Shown piece by piece: positions 37,937 to 48,855 of a stretch of 64,000 bases of DNA; within the stretch, counting starts at the first letter, position 1; the number at the start of each line of letters is the position of its first letter. The DNA is taken from the NCBI RefSeq assembly GCF_030867095.1, contig NC_081831.1, positions 65,114,716 through 65,178,715 of the forward strand. Direction: 5' to 3'. The position numbers and the translations under genes were made by a program. The notes below the pieces were generated by a model that was given only the letters and a program-made list of their open reading frames with translations, was not told where the DNA came from and made no database searches. Source of the DNA: Alligator mississippiensis (Eukaryota; Chordata; Crocodylia; Alligatoridae).

Positions 37937-37984
37937 GTGACCTGCTGCTTTGTGCTGCAGCAGCTCCAGGGCCAGAGGGAAATG
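37937..37984. repeat. Local duplicated 48-bp segment, copy 2
   Basis: This is the second copy of the segment at 37000-37047. The sequence after the shared end diverges at once (CTGTAGCAGG against AGAAAACAGA). Confidence 0.85.
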
Positions 37985-38750
37985 CTGTAGCAGGATAAGA
38001 GTCTCAGACCAGATGTGCCTTCCTCATAAGGAAGTATCTTCTGCCATTCGCGACACCTCCTGGAACCTGGCACCCTAAAGCCTTGCTTTCAAATGCAAAA
38101 AAAAGCTTCACTCCCTCTCCCTCCAGCAGTTCAGAGACCCACTCAAGAACAGGAGCTCCTTCTCCTCTTCCAGCAGAGTGAAAGAAAAGCAGCGGTCACC
38201 ACTGTCACCACCTCCCTGCCCCAAAACTTCTACAGGCCAGATGGGTGGCACAGAGCAGCTAGATCAGGCTGTGGGTCTGGCACCACTCCCTCCCTGCCCT
38301 GCACAACAGGACTCATCCCCAGGAGGCCAGCACCATCACCACCTCCCCATGCTCCACCAGCTCCCCCCAACCCCAGCATGCCAGGATTGGGGCACAGAGG
38401 GCCCAGTTTCACCCCCCCCACCTGGCCCTGCATACTTGGGTCAGGCATCAGGACCAGTGCTCAGAGCTTGGGGCTCCTCATGGGTCTGGAAACATGAGCG
38501 GTGGTGTGACACAGTTCTCCTGAAGCCAGATTTCAGGCCTGAGAGGAGCTCAATGGGCTGGGTGACCAAACGCCACAGGCCGGACCTGGTGCACAGGTTG
38601 GCAGATGAGCATCCTGATCATGTCTGTGGAAACTTTTTAAGGCTGAGTGGACGGGTGTTTCCCAGAGCCCATGGTGATTTGCTGTGGTGGTGATCACTGT
38701 AAGTCAAGCAAGCTGAACACATACCCCCGTCTCCCTTCCGCCCCCGGCCC

Positions 38751-38775
38751 CACACACGCGCACACACACACACTG
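38751..38775. repeat. CA microsatellite (short, with CG interruptions)
   Basis: CACACACGCGCACACACACA and a few more units. Short and imperfect. Confidence 0.85.
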
Positions 38776-40507
38776 GCACAGCAGTAGTCTTGAGCTGAAT
38801 GGCTTAGTCCCGGGGTGGAGGGGTGGGAAATGTTCCCCATCTCCCCTGGTGACAGACATCAGAAAGCTTAAGCTGTCCAAAGAAAGGTAGGGCACAGCTG
38901 TAATACCATCATTCAGCAGGCTGGTGCACCCCAAGAGGTCAGGAATTTCAGTGATTATTCTTCACATCTCCAAGTGGGCATAGTGTCCTCTCCATGTACA
39001 TGTGCCAGCAGGCAGGCTCCAAGCACATTTGCTGCTGCTGGCTGCCCCGGATCAGCTTTGGAATAATTTCTACCCATCACATCCACAGCAGATAAGGAAA
39101 CCCGACCTGCAACAGATGCTAGTATTTGCTCAGGCATTGCATGGTCTCTTGAAGCAAGCTAATCCCTTCCTAGCCAGCACACACAGTTTGGGCTTCACAA
39201 CAGGCAAGTAAAGGGCACCATAGGGTGCAGTGTAAATGGCAGCTGTTGGCCTAGCACCTAGTATACAGCAAGCAGCTTGCTGTAGCATTACAAGTGTTTT
39301 CTCGGGGTATTTTTTTGTTTTTTCTCTTCCTGCTCCCCCCCCCCACCCAGCACCCCCAAACCATCAAGGTGACACTCAACCATAGGGAGATGCAAGGTCT
39401 TGTTAAGACAGTCACATCACCTGGATACGGTATGAGACATGTTGCCCCCAACCACAACCTCCTCTCCCCAGAAAACAAGCAGTGCACCGTGCTGTGGGCA
39501 GGCAGCTGGATGGGTGGCTATGGTGCTTAGGTCATCTCAGCCCATTCTGCACCCACCCCCCAACCCAGCCTCCAGCCCTGCCTCCAGATGAGCAGCCGGG
39601 GGGGGGGGGGAGGGGCGGGGTGCATGTGCCCCCAGGTAGTGGCAAGAGTGAGGCATATCAAGAGGATCTTCCCCCCACAACACATGCTTTGGGGCGCTAG
39701 GCCAAGGGCCAGGGGGACAAGTAGGGGTGGTGAGGGAGGGGGGACAGGCCTCTGGGCTTGCTTTCAAACATAGGCAGCTTTGGCTTGCTTTAATGGTGAC
39801 TCAAGGCCAGGGGCAACGCATAGGGGGTGCAAGCGAGTGCACATGCACCCCCCTGCGCATGGTGGTGCACTCCCTGGAAAAAGGTGCCGCCAATACTGTC
39901 GGCAGTGCCTATGGGCGGTTGCTGCTCGCCAGGTATAAAAAAATACCCTGGGGGAAAAACGCAGGGCAGAACACAGTCCCGTACCATGCCCTGAAGCAAC
40001 TGGAGGCGTGGGTCCTCCACAGGGATGCTCTGGTAGCCAACCAGAGTGTCTCTATGGCTGCCCCTTGCACTGATGCTGCAGCATGCTGTCTCCCTGTGCA
40101 GGGCAAACAGCAGGGCTGCTGCAACCTGGACACGGACTATGATCCAGGTAAGTAGGGGTGGGGGTGCTGGAGGAGAGGGGGGGACTAGTGAGGGTGCAGG
40201 GCACCATGTGGGGGGGGGGCAGCTCAGGAGGGGTGGGTCCCCTGCCCAACCCCGCACAGCCCCAGTCCCCCTGCCCACCCTCCTGCACAGTCCCAGCCCC
40301 ACACAGCTCACCAGCAGCCACAATTGGGGTGCTCGGGGCCTTGTGGCACAGCCCCCCCCATACAGCGTGGGGCAGTGAGGGCCAGTGTGGATCAGCACCG
40401 GCTGCCTAACACCCATGCTGCCTCTGCCACATTGCACAGGTGTGGGGGACTGTGCCACAAAGCCCCGAGTTCCCCTGCTGCTGCCGGTGAGCTGCAGCTG
40501 GTGCAGG

Positions 40508-40668
40508 GTGGCTCTGGACCCTGCAGGGTGGGGCAATAGCCCCTGTGGGGGGGTTCTGGGCCCTACAGGGGGGGCTACAGCCCCTGGGGGGGTTCTGGGC
40601 CCTGCAGGGGGGCTGTAGCCCCTGGGGGGTTGGGCCCTGCAGGGGGGCTTTGTAGCCCCTGCAGGGGG
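40508..40668. repeat. Minisatellite, four units of about 38-42 bp, self-complementary
   Basis: Four diverged tandem copies start near 40511, 40553, 40592 and 40630. Each carries CCCTGCAGGG and GGGGCTGTAGCCCC (or close variants), both palindromes, so each unit can form hairpins. It lies inside the GC-rich block. Confidence 0.8.
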
Positions 40669-41200
40669 CAGTCCATGTGCTGTATGAGGGGGGGAGCGGG
40701 GCTGCACCTTGTAAGTGGCAGGGGACCCACCCTTCCTAAACAGCACCCCCCACACAGTCCTCCCACACACACATTCCCGCCACACTTACCCACACACATC
40801 CCCCCACAGCCACCCACTTGGATCCCCCCACACCTCTTCCCACCCCCACTCCATATCACACCCATCGTGTGATAAGGACACCAAAAGCAAACATCAAAAC
40901 ATATAGATATTTAGAATATATTTTGTTAGATCATAATGACACTTGTACACTTCCATATTGCTTTAAAATTGTAAATACAGCAATAAAACATTGCCCAACT
41001 GATATCTCTCTCTCTCCCTGTCTAGCTAGCTAGATAGTGATCTTTTGTTTTAATTTTGGAAGAACATGGATTTTGGGGGGTTTTAAACATTGAAGTTGGG
41101 ATTTTTTTTACCAGCTGTTTTGCAGTTTTTATATAGGGAACATTAGAATTCCTGCTAGTGAGGCAGGTGGCAGGACCCAGGCAGAGGAGCTTGCTCAGGG

Positions 41201-41421
41201 CTGGCACCCGGGACCCAGCTGGAGGTGGCTGACCTCCTGGCCACTTGGGGCCAAGAGGATATGCTTTGACAGTTCAAAGCAGGCCACCACACTGAGAACA
41301 TCTTCTGGGCACTAGCTGCCCAGATGGCAGAGCGGTAGCATGCATGGCAGTAGTACCACATGAAGGGCAACTGTGCAGCCACAGTCCACTGGCAGCTGGC
41401 TCAGAGGTGCAGATGCCTTTA
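41201..41421 (+). pseudogene. Decayed Myb/SANT-like (trihelix) DNA-binding domain
   Basis: Read in one frame, the stretch gives LAPGTQLEVADLLATWGQED, then FKAGHHTENIFWALAAQ, MAER, HAWQ and YHMKG, with three in-frame stops. The pattern fits the Myb/SANT-like domain family (WT..EV.DLL..WG.E..L...... N..IF...A..M.ERGH.R...QC..K). The expected first Trp is a Gly (GGG for TGG). Such domains accompany PIF/Harbinger transposases and are also found in MSANTD/ZSCAN-type host genes; which source applies is unknown. It is not functional as it stands. Confidence 0.55.
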
Positions 41422-41810
41422 ACTAGCCATGTAGTCTGCATCTGGGTCTGGCAGGTGCACAGCCGTGGAGCCAAATGCTGTCAGTGGGTAGAGGGTACTG
41501 GGAAGTCTCAGGGCTGCTTCAGCAATCCAGCTGGCACAAGGGTAGTGTCTCCAGATAGCAACTGGCTGGGACCCAGAAGCTCCTGACTATATGCATCACC
41601 CAATTATCGTGGGCCCTGAGGCCCACCTAGCTAACTAGTAGCCCCTACTATATGGGGCCAATGGATGGATAACACAGCAGAATTCTTGGGACAACAAAGG
41701 CAAAAAACAGGACAGGAGTGACGTGTGGGTCAAAATGTGAAAATGAGTGCTCCTGAGGGGGATACCAGGCCGAGCCCTGCTGGGCTGCACCCACCAGTCC
41801 TCAAAGGTCC
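41422..41810. other. Uncharacterised DNA after the Myb/SANT remnant
   Basis: No clear homology is visible. It may be the downstream part of the same decayed gene or element; a minus-strand frame running through 41635-42069 has no recognised domain. Confidence 0.5.
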
Positions 41811-42030
41811 AAAAAAAAAGGTCCATTGAATGCTTTGCTTTCAGGACTTCTCTATCTGAAGACTCACCATACATTTGCAAAGAGATGTTATTTGACTGCA
41901 AGAGTGGAGGCAGGCAGGCTACAAGTCCATTATGGTACATCCCCACCAAAAAAACCCAAAAGCCAAAAACACGACCCTGTGCTAGATCCACTACACTCCT
42001 TCCTGTACCTATGCCCACCCCAGCAAGTCT
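41811..42030. repeat. Unclassified interspersed repeat, copy 1
   Basis: It matches 45605-45825 in the same orientation over about 220 bp, with roughly nine of ten bases equal by eye. It begins with an A-run then GGTCCATTGAA and ends at CCCAGCAAGTCT; flanks differ. No terminal repeats or known family were recognised. Confidence 0.85.
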
Positions 42031-42289
42031 AAAGAGCCAGTGGATGCCACCCCAGAAGCTCCTGAGCACAAGTAGCCCTGAGTTGCTTGCCAGGGCAGCT
42101 TTTTATACTGCTGGGGCCAGCAAAGGTGCTGGTCCCAGCCTTTAGCTTCCCCTGGCTGCAGATCTGGGAGGAGCTGGGCAGGGTTGTTTTGCCCCGAGTG
42201 GCACAATTTGCCCCACGTCAAAATACATATCCGGGCACATGCACTGAGGCAAAAATCCCTGGCTCAAATTTGTTCCACTCCTATTTGAG

Positions 42290-42330
42290 CTGCTGCAAGT
42301 GCACGTGCTTGCATGTGTAGACATGCCCTG
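42290..42330. mobile_element. Possible transposon right end
   Basis: TGTGTAGACATGCCCTG is, in reverse complement, CAGGGCATGTCTACACA, close to the left edge at 37363 (CAGGGGCCATGTCCAGA). The two may be the ends of one large disrupted element or of two separate copies. No matching target duplication was found. Confidence 0.3.
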
Positions 42331-42503
42331 AGGGGGTTTTTTTGTTTTGTTTTGGCTTGTTTGGGTTATTTTAGTGTATCCACCTCTGCTATTTACTAAT
42401 CTCATTCAAAGATGTGTTTAGCTCAGCATGGTTGTTATATGTGCAGCAAGTAGTCCCATAGCCACATACTAGTCTTCATTCACTGCTCTGGAAGAAACCT
42501 AGG

Positions 42504-42829
42504 CAGTGGCATACCGAAAGATGGGGGGGCGGCGGGAGGAGGCCATGGCCCGCAGGCCCTGGCCAGGCCCTTCAGAGCCAGGCAGAAAGGCTGTGGCGCC
42601 CCCTGCGTTTGGTGCGTAGTTTCCCCCACCCTCGCAGGTTGTTTCTTCAGCTGTTCCAGACAAAAATTCTGGCCACTGCCCCTCCCCCGCGTCCAGTGTG
42701 CCCCGCTGTTAACTTCCCCACAGAAGTGCCATGGGATGGGAGAGGGGGCCCCGCACCCTGCTTGGATTTCCTGGGGGGGCCAAATGCAAGCATTGGCCCC
42801 CAAGTGCTGGACAGCCGCAGTATGCCCTG
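42504..42829. mobile_element. hAT-type nonautonomous element, complete, 326 bp
   Basis: The ends CAGTGGCATACC and GTATGCCCTG form a short inverted repeat. A perfect 8-bp direct repeat AACCTAGG flanks it (42496-42503 and 42830-42837). The interior is GC-rich without coding content. Confidence 0.9.
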
Positions 42830-42837
42830 AACCTAGG

Positions 42838-45800
42838 TTTCACAGGGCTTGGACAGGCAGGACACTTACCATGGTGTAATCAGCACTGCCCTGGGTTGAG
42901 AACGCAGGTAGCGACTACCACATACCCCTAGGCTGGGACGGGGGACACAGGGCTGGTGATTGTAACCCATCTTCTATTATGCTTTGGGTACTCCCTCCTC
43001 TCACCCATCTTCCTCCCTGTACAAATCCATTCCCTGAAAAAAGCCAAGACTTGTTTTTATTGCAACTATATTGGCTATGTAGGGCTTGGGTCAAGTAGTA
43101 CATTGCTGCTATTGCAAAGGGTTAGGGGGGTCAAAAGGGATGGGGTTTGCTCTTGGTTATGGTGCTAGGTTTTTAGGAAGTTACTTCACTTCTCTGTGAA
43201 CCCATTTCTCCACCTGTAGAGGTGGAACTAGTGATACTAGCCCCCATTGGGAATCACTTTGCAATCAACGGCTGCCATATCTTGCCTAAGAGCTTATGTC
43301 TATTTTTTAAACAGTTAAATTTTCTGCACCCAGCCTATATGAGAGAGTGCACAGCAGGGGCCTGTCGACCTGATATACCTCTATCCTCCTCACCCTTTTG
43401 GTGCATTTTAGCATTCCCGCTCCTTTCACATGCTCTTTCTCTGGAAGTCTCTGCCTGCCCCCAGTTATTTTCACCATTTCTTTCCTGCTGCCTTGTTTCT
43501 GCTCTCCATTTATTGCAGTGAGTTGACTGCATGCCCTCAATCACAATGCTGTGTACAGTGCCATTCAAATCACTCCACATTGCTTTTTCAGCAGTATTTT
43601 TCTATTCCATGTCACATGTCTGGTTCATGTCAACCTCCTTTTACAAAGTGAATAGAAGTGATCCTTGAGTTAGCAGGTCTTTTGAGAGTGGCTATAATTT
43701 ATTTAGAAGCCAGGAGCATGTACAAGGGGACTATGCTACTCCTTCCATTGTACATCACCTTATATTTGTTATCCTGAGATTTCATTTCCCATTATGTTGC
43801 TTTCTCATCAGGCATTGCTCAGAGAAAATTGTTGTGATAGGATCCTTATGCAGTGATTAATGCCAACACACTCAAATGTCTGACTCCTGTTAGTGTCTTC
43901 TTGGCCTACCTCTTCAGTTGGGGCAGCAGGCAGAACCTTTGCCCTCCTCAAATAGCTTTAGTTTCATGGGGCAGACACTTGCCTCCCAAAAGCACCATTG
44001 AAAATGCCAGGCCAAGGCCATGGCAGACATTTTGGTTTGTAGCCAAAGAGCAAACATGTATTCATGTGAATGCAGCAACCCAGATCTTTTGCTGGTGAGA
44101 AGCTTATAGCTGAGACAGTACTGTGGACTGTTTTAATGGTCCAATTTTGGTTGTTATAAAGAAAAAAAAACTGAGAAACAGATGGATGTCATGTTAATAA
44201 GCAAGCAGACAGTGATGTGCCAAGAACATTAGAATGTGCTGAGGTCCAAAAGTCAAGCCAAACCAAGACACATTTTTCTTCACAACATCTTAGAGAGGCC
44301 ATTAATCACAGAAGCCAAAAGATTTGGGTGCAGGTTGGCAAGTATAACACACACAAAGGCCACGCATTCATTCATTACACTGACTCAAAGCAGGACATTT
44401 GCTGTTGGAAACATATTGTTCAGAGGGTGGAAGGTTTCAGCCCACAGCTTCATCATTCCATTTATTTTGTGCTTGACAACCCATGGCATGCTGCAACTTG
44501 GGATAAACATCTTTATAAAGTGCTTGCTCTGCTACAGGTCTCTGGGAGAAGACACAGAGATCAGTATGCTAGGTTGCAAAAAAAAAAAGATTTCAGAAAG
44601 CTTGGCTTAAGGAATTCAAGCCAAAATCTACATAGCAAAATAAATTGTTTTAATATCAGTAATAAATCTCCTCAGACATCCTCTACAGTTGCATAAGGCA
44701 TCCCCCTACTGGTTGACAGTTGCAATTATACTTGTTTCACAACTGATTGATTTTTCATGACTTCAGTGCCAATGTAGAACTGCTTCCCCCATACAAGGTT
44801 ACCAGGTCTTGCAAATTTTACCCCAAGTATCATAACATTCAGTGCTGTTCGGAAGCCTACAGCAGCTGGTGACGTGCCATTGCATGATCATTTCTTTTTT
44901 TTCCTAAAGCGAGTATAAATTAAATTTCAAACCCTCATGGTTGCAGAGGAAAACTTGAAGACATCATGATACAACCAAACGATTCAGAAACCCAAAAATG
45001 AACAAAAGAAGCCTCAAATGTATTGGGTTTAAGTCAGTTGCAACTTGTGAGAGGGAGGAGGTCTGAGCTCACAAAGTTTGCGTGCTTGGCATTTGGCAAT
45101 GCTACACATACTTCATGGAATAGTTGGACTGTTTAATATTAGAAAGACATTAGCTTTAAAAATGAATGAAACAAGAAACAATGCTCTTTCTTGTTTAAGC
45201 TTGGTGGTAAAGGAAATTTAAAAATTTCCTTTGTAAAATTTAACGGAGGGCAGCAATTTGGCTTCTAATCACATCCCAGCAAGGTATAGATGGTAAGATG
45301 TTATAAAGTTATCCTAACCTCAGCGCACATCCCAATGGGACAACAGTGAAGCATTCTCTCCTGGTTAGTTTATTGCAATTCCTCTCTCAGCATGGTTTTG
45401 GAAAGCGTGATGCTAGGTGATTATTGTAGTTCAAAACCCAGAAATATCTTCCTTTGAGGACTGCTGTGCTGCTATAGTGTGGCATCAAACTGCCCCAAGG
45501 TAGCTATGGCAGACATTTAGCTTTGTAAATGGCAGAGATTCCTGTCACCAACTTCACTTGCTTTTTTATGTTTCCAACAGACAAACTACCTTAAAAACAA
45601 GTTGAAAAAAAAAAGGTCCATTGAACCCTTTGCTTTCAGGACTTCTCTATCTGAAGACTCACCATACCTGACAAAAAGATGCTATTTGACTGCAGGAGTG
45701 GAGGCAGGCAGGATACAAATCCATTATAGTACATCCCCACCAAAAAACCCCAAAAAACCAAAAACACAACCCCATGCTAGATCCACTACACTCTTTCCTG

Positions 45801-48800
45801 CACCTATGCCCACCCCAACAAGTCTCTGCTCCTGCATGTATGTGTAACATTCATTTTGAAAAGTTTTTATTCTCATCATTTTGCAGTGCAAGACGAAAAG
45901 AGAGTGAAAACACCATTGTCTGCCTTCCCTTCCACCTGGCCTTTTTGGAATATGAGCACTGCCAAATGGCTCCAAATTAGTGATGGGAAAGTTACAAGAA
46001 AGCAGGTTGTTTAGCTTGACTGTTCCTAGAATGTTGTCTCGGAACAAGCTATGGTTCTGCAAGGGTTAACACAGCTTTGGACCCTCAAGTATCTTAGGGC
46101 ACCCACTCGAATGTCTGAATGGCTTCCTTCCTTCTGCTCCACGCCCAAGCATAAACACTGGAGCAAATACAGCAGGTTCCCAGCATACACAACCCTTGGA
46201 GCAAGATAACACTCTCAATGACAGATGCCTTCCCGCACACCCATCAACACTAACTGTAAGAGAGCCAATAAATTCACATTTATGCCGTACATTTTCACGA
46301 CGCTTTTGCAAAGAGTGTGGTCTTAAAAAAACCACATAATGACAGGCCTAATCCTGACCTCACCTAGCAGATAAATGCAGTGTGATTTATTAGTAGTCCC
46401 CACACAACAGTAGCTGAAAACCTAGACTGCAAGTTATTCAGGGCCTCCTGGAAGAATGCGCAAAGGCTGTCTCTTCTTGAGCTTATTTTCTAGGGCAAGC
46501 AGTACTTTTTGCTGGGGCAAGCAGGAATACTTTTACTTTTTACAACACCCTTCAAGTTATGTTTTCAACAAGCTACCCCTCCTCTCGTGCTTTGCTTAAA
46601 ATAATGCAGCTCTCTTGTAATTCTTTGTGGGGCTTATTTGACATTTTGGGGCGCAGCAAACAAAAATGAACAACTTTTGAGGGATCTGCAAGTTGCTGGG
46701 CAGTACCCAAAGCATTTGAAATAGAAAAAAAAAAACCCAACAAAGAGACCATTTTCTTTTCTGGATTAGTTAATGGCTTTCCTCAAGCCTTGTAAGCAAG
46801 TGTTCCCTTTTTTTGATTCCCATTCTACATTGTTTTTCTAATAGGAAACTAGCCCGTTTCCAATTCATCAGACAACTCCTTAGCATCAGTCAAGGACCAC
46901 CCCCCTGCCCCTGCCAAATCCCTTATCGTAACAGTGGTTTACAGGGAAATCCTTTGCTCAATATTCACTTTGGCTTCTTGAAGCATTTTACTTGCAGTGC
47001 TTAGCTGTATATCAGGCCAAAGTACCACTGCGTAAGGATTTATAGTTTTTGATTTTGAGGCAACCATTTAACACCACTACATTTTGGCTCCTGGGGGTTT
47101 GAATTTGCCTGGAAGTTTAAAACCCCGGCAACGGAAACCAAAGCATGAGGCTTCCAGAACTTGGTCCCAAATTGTGCAGATCGCATCAGTTCATCTTGCC
47201 CGTGGTGCATCACTTAAGGGGGTCGGGAAACAGGGTGGTCATGTGTTGCCGGATTACTATCACAATGCTGGTACACTTTGAACCAAGGTGAAAAATTACA
47301 ATAGCTTCAGTGCAACAAGCTCAGTCTCATTGAGTCTGAGGTTTAAAGAATAGTAAGTGTGTAGGGCAGGAAAAACACCCATTGGGGTCCTATATTCTCT
47401 TTAGAATTCCTTGGCATTTACCTTTCGTATTTGCCCTTGTCGATTTACTGGGTGAAATTCCGATTTCTTTTAACCATACAAAGATAGTTTACTCTTCCAG
47501 CACTGCCAGTAGACTCTTTAATATTTTTATATTTGATTATATGGAGTTTTTAAATCTTTCCTCATAACGCTTTCTCTTTTCCCTTGGTTGCTGTTTCTGC
47601 TACCAATCTTTGTCATCTGCTGTCATTCACCAATGCCTCTAGTGGAGGTATTTTCCCTGCTGAGAAGCTAGGTTAGGACATGCAGTCACAACTGGACTCC
47701 TTCAGTACCCAGGCTAGCTCAGGTCACTTCGTGCTCCTCTGCAGCCCGCAATACGGACATATGGCAGCATGAGAAATATGGCACTGACAGAAAAGGCACA
47801 TTATAAAAAGTGAAGCCTGTCCACTAACTCAGAATGATGCCATTGTCATATTATACAGGAAAGATAAAGGGCTTTGCTACTTTGTTTTGCAGCAAACTAG
47901 AGTGTCCTTCACTGACCACAGCAAACCCGAAAATGACCTGTGCTGCACCACTGTGAAAACATGCATCTTCTGAAGAGCTGGAGGCAGAGGGGTGCACAGG
48001 AAGAAACACAAAAGATAAACATTAATCTATTCTCTGTTCTCCCTGCTAGACACGCTGATCTTTTCGTAACGCCTTGATAGAAATGCGCACAAATCTCATC
48101 ACCCATCTCCTCTTTGTGTTTTTCTCCATTACCTCTCTTTTTTGGTTTTTAACTGAACTGTAATCTTAGGGAAGGACATGCCTATTCTTATACATTTGGA
48201 CAATGCCTAGTAAAATGGCTGCCCAGCATTTGAGTAATCCATGTAATGTTTAGAAGCGTCCACAGCCATTGCGCCTCTTGTCTGGGTGGATTGGTCATGA
48301 TTTCCTACTCCATGAATAGTATACACGAGGGAAGCATTTATAATAAAGATAGATTCTTCTATGGGCTCCAAAAGCTAGTTAAAATTTCCTTCTCACTCAA
48401 GTGGAGAACTGCATGCAGATAAACACACTAACCTTAGAATGAAGCCATATGTGAGCTTATGAAAGTTTGGCAGCATTTTATGGCCCTCTGTATGTTTCTA
48501 GTTAGACTCTCAGTGCTGCAATCAGATCCAGCTCAGCTACTGAGTAGTACTGATAAGACACAGCTGCTATTTGAAAGATGATTTGAAGCAATGGTTTGTA
48601 CCTATGCACTGAAAAATTCAGAGAACTGGTATGTAGTGAGACTAATTCTTTTAGCACGAGACGGCAGCAGACAAATTAACAAAATTCACCATTCCTACTG
48701 TCCCACTGCAAGTAGGAAGAGGATACACAACCAAAACAATTCCTATGCCATAAATTAACCAGCTCCGATAATCTTCCCCTTAAACATGCCCACCACAGAA

Positions 48801-48819
48801 AGAAAACCCAAGGAGTGAG
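42838..48819. other. Intergenic DNA between the two gene ends
   Basis: Apart from repeat copy 2 at 45.6 kb, no gene, RNA or transposon was recognised on either strand. The longest frames (for example about 160 codons at 44217) lack any domain or codon pattern. Confidence 0.7.
45605..45825. repeat. Unclassified interspersed repeat, copy 2
   Basis: This is the second copy of the segment at 41811-42030. Shared words include CTTTCAGGACTTCTCTATCT and TGCTAGATCCACTACACT. Both copies have the same end points, which suggests a discrete mobile unit or a subsegment of one. Confidence 0.85.
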
Positions 48820-48849
48820 GATCAAGCACAAAATTATCACTTCATGCAT

Positions 48850-48855
48850 TTTATT
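48850..48855 (-). terminator. RLIM: Likely distal RLIM polyadenylation signal
   Basis: AATAAA on the minus strand (TTTATT on plus). It is followed downstream on that strand by TTGGGTTTTCTTTCTGTGGT, a GT/T-rich element at suitable distance. To its left the sequence looks intergenic. Confidence 0.55.

Larger units (their letters stand above)
37330..40870. mobile_element. GC-rich composite repeat block
   Basis: Base composition jumps from about AT-rich to strongly GC-rich at 37330 and back near 40870. The left edge CAGGGGCCATGTCCAGATGA looks like a transposon end. A segment at 39800-39860 has GGGGGTGCAAGCGAGTGCAC, which can fold on itself, and a further module at 40325-40395 resembles the centre of the hAT element at 20867. 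No transposase was recognised. It is probably several nonautonomous elements or insertions, and is not resolved further. Long open frames here are a result of few AT-rich stop codons. Confidence 0.5.

Noticed and set aside
38178-38693. 171-codon frame in the GC block, His/Pro-rich
   Set aside because: No family resemblance, biased composition, and other frames in the same place are open too.
39790-40785. 331-codon open frame on the minus strand, Pro/Gly-rich
   Set aside because: It spans the GC-rich block and the palindromic minisatellite; the low AT content removes stop codons and the protein is repeat-derived, without any domain.
44217-44696. 159-codon frame in intergenic DNA
   Set aside because: No domain, no splice context, and an overlapping frame of 124 codons is equally open; looks like chance.
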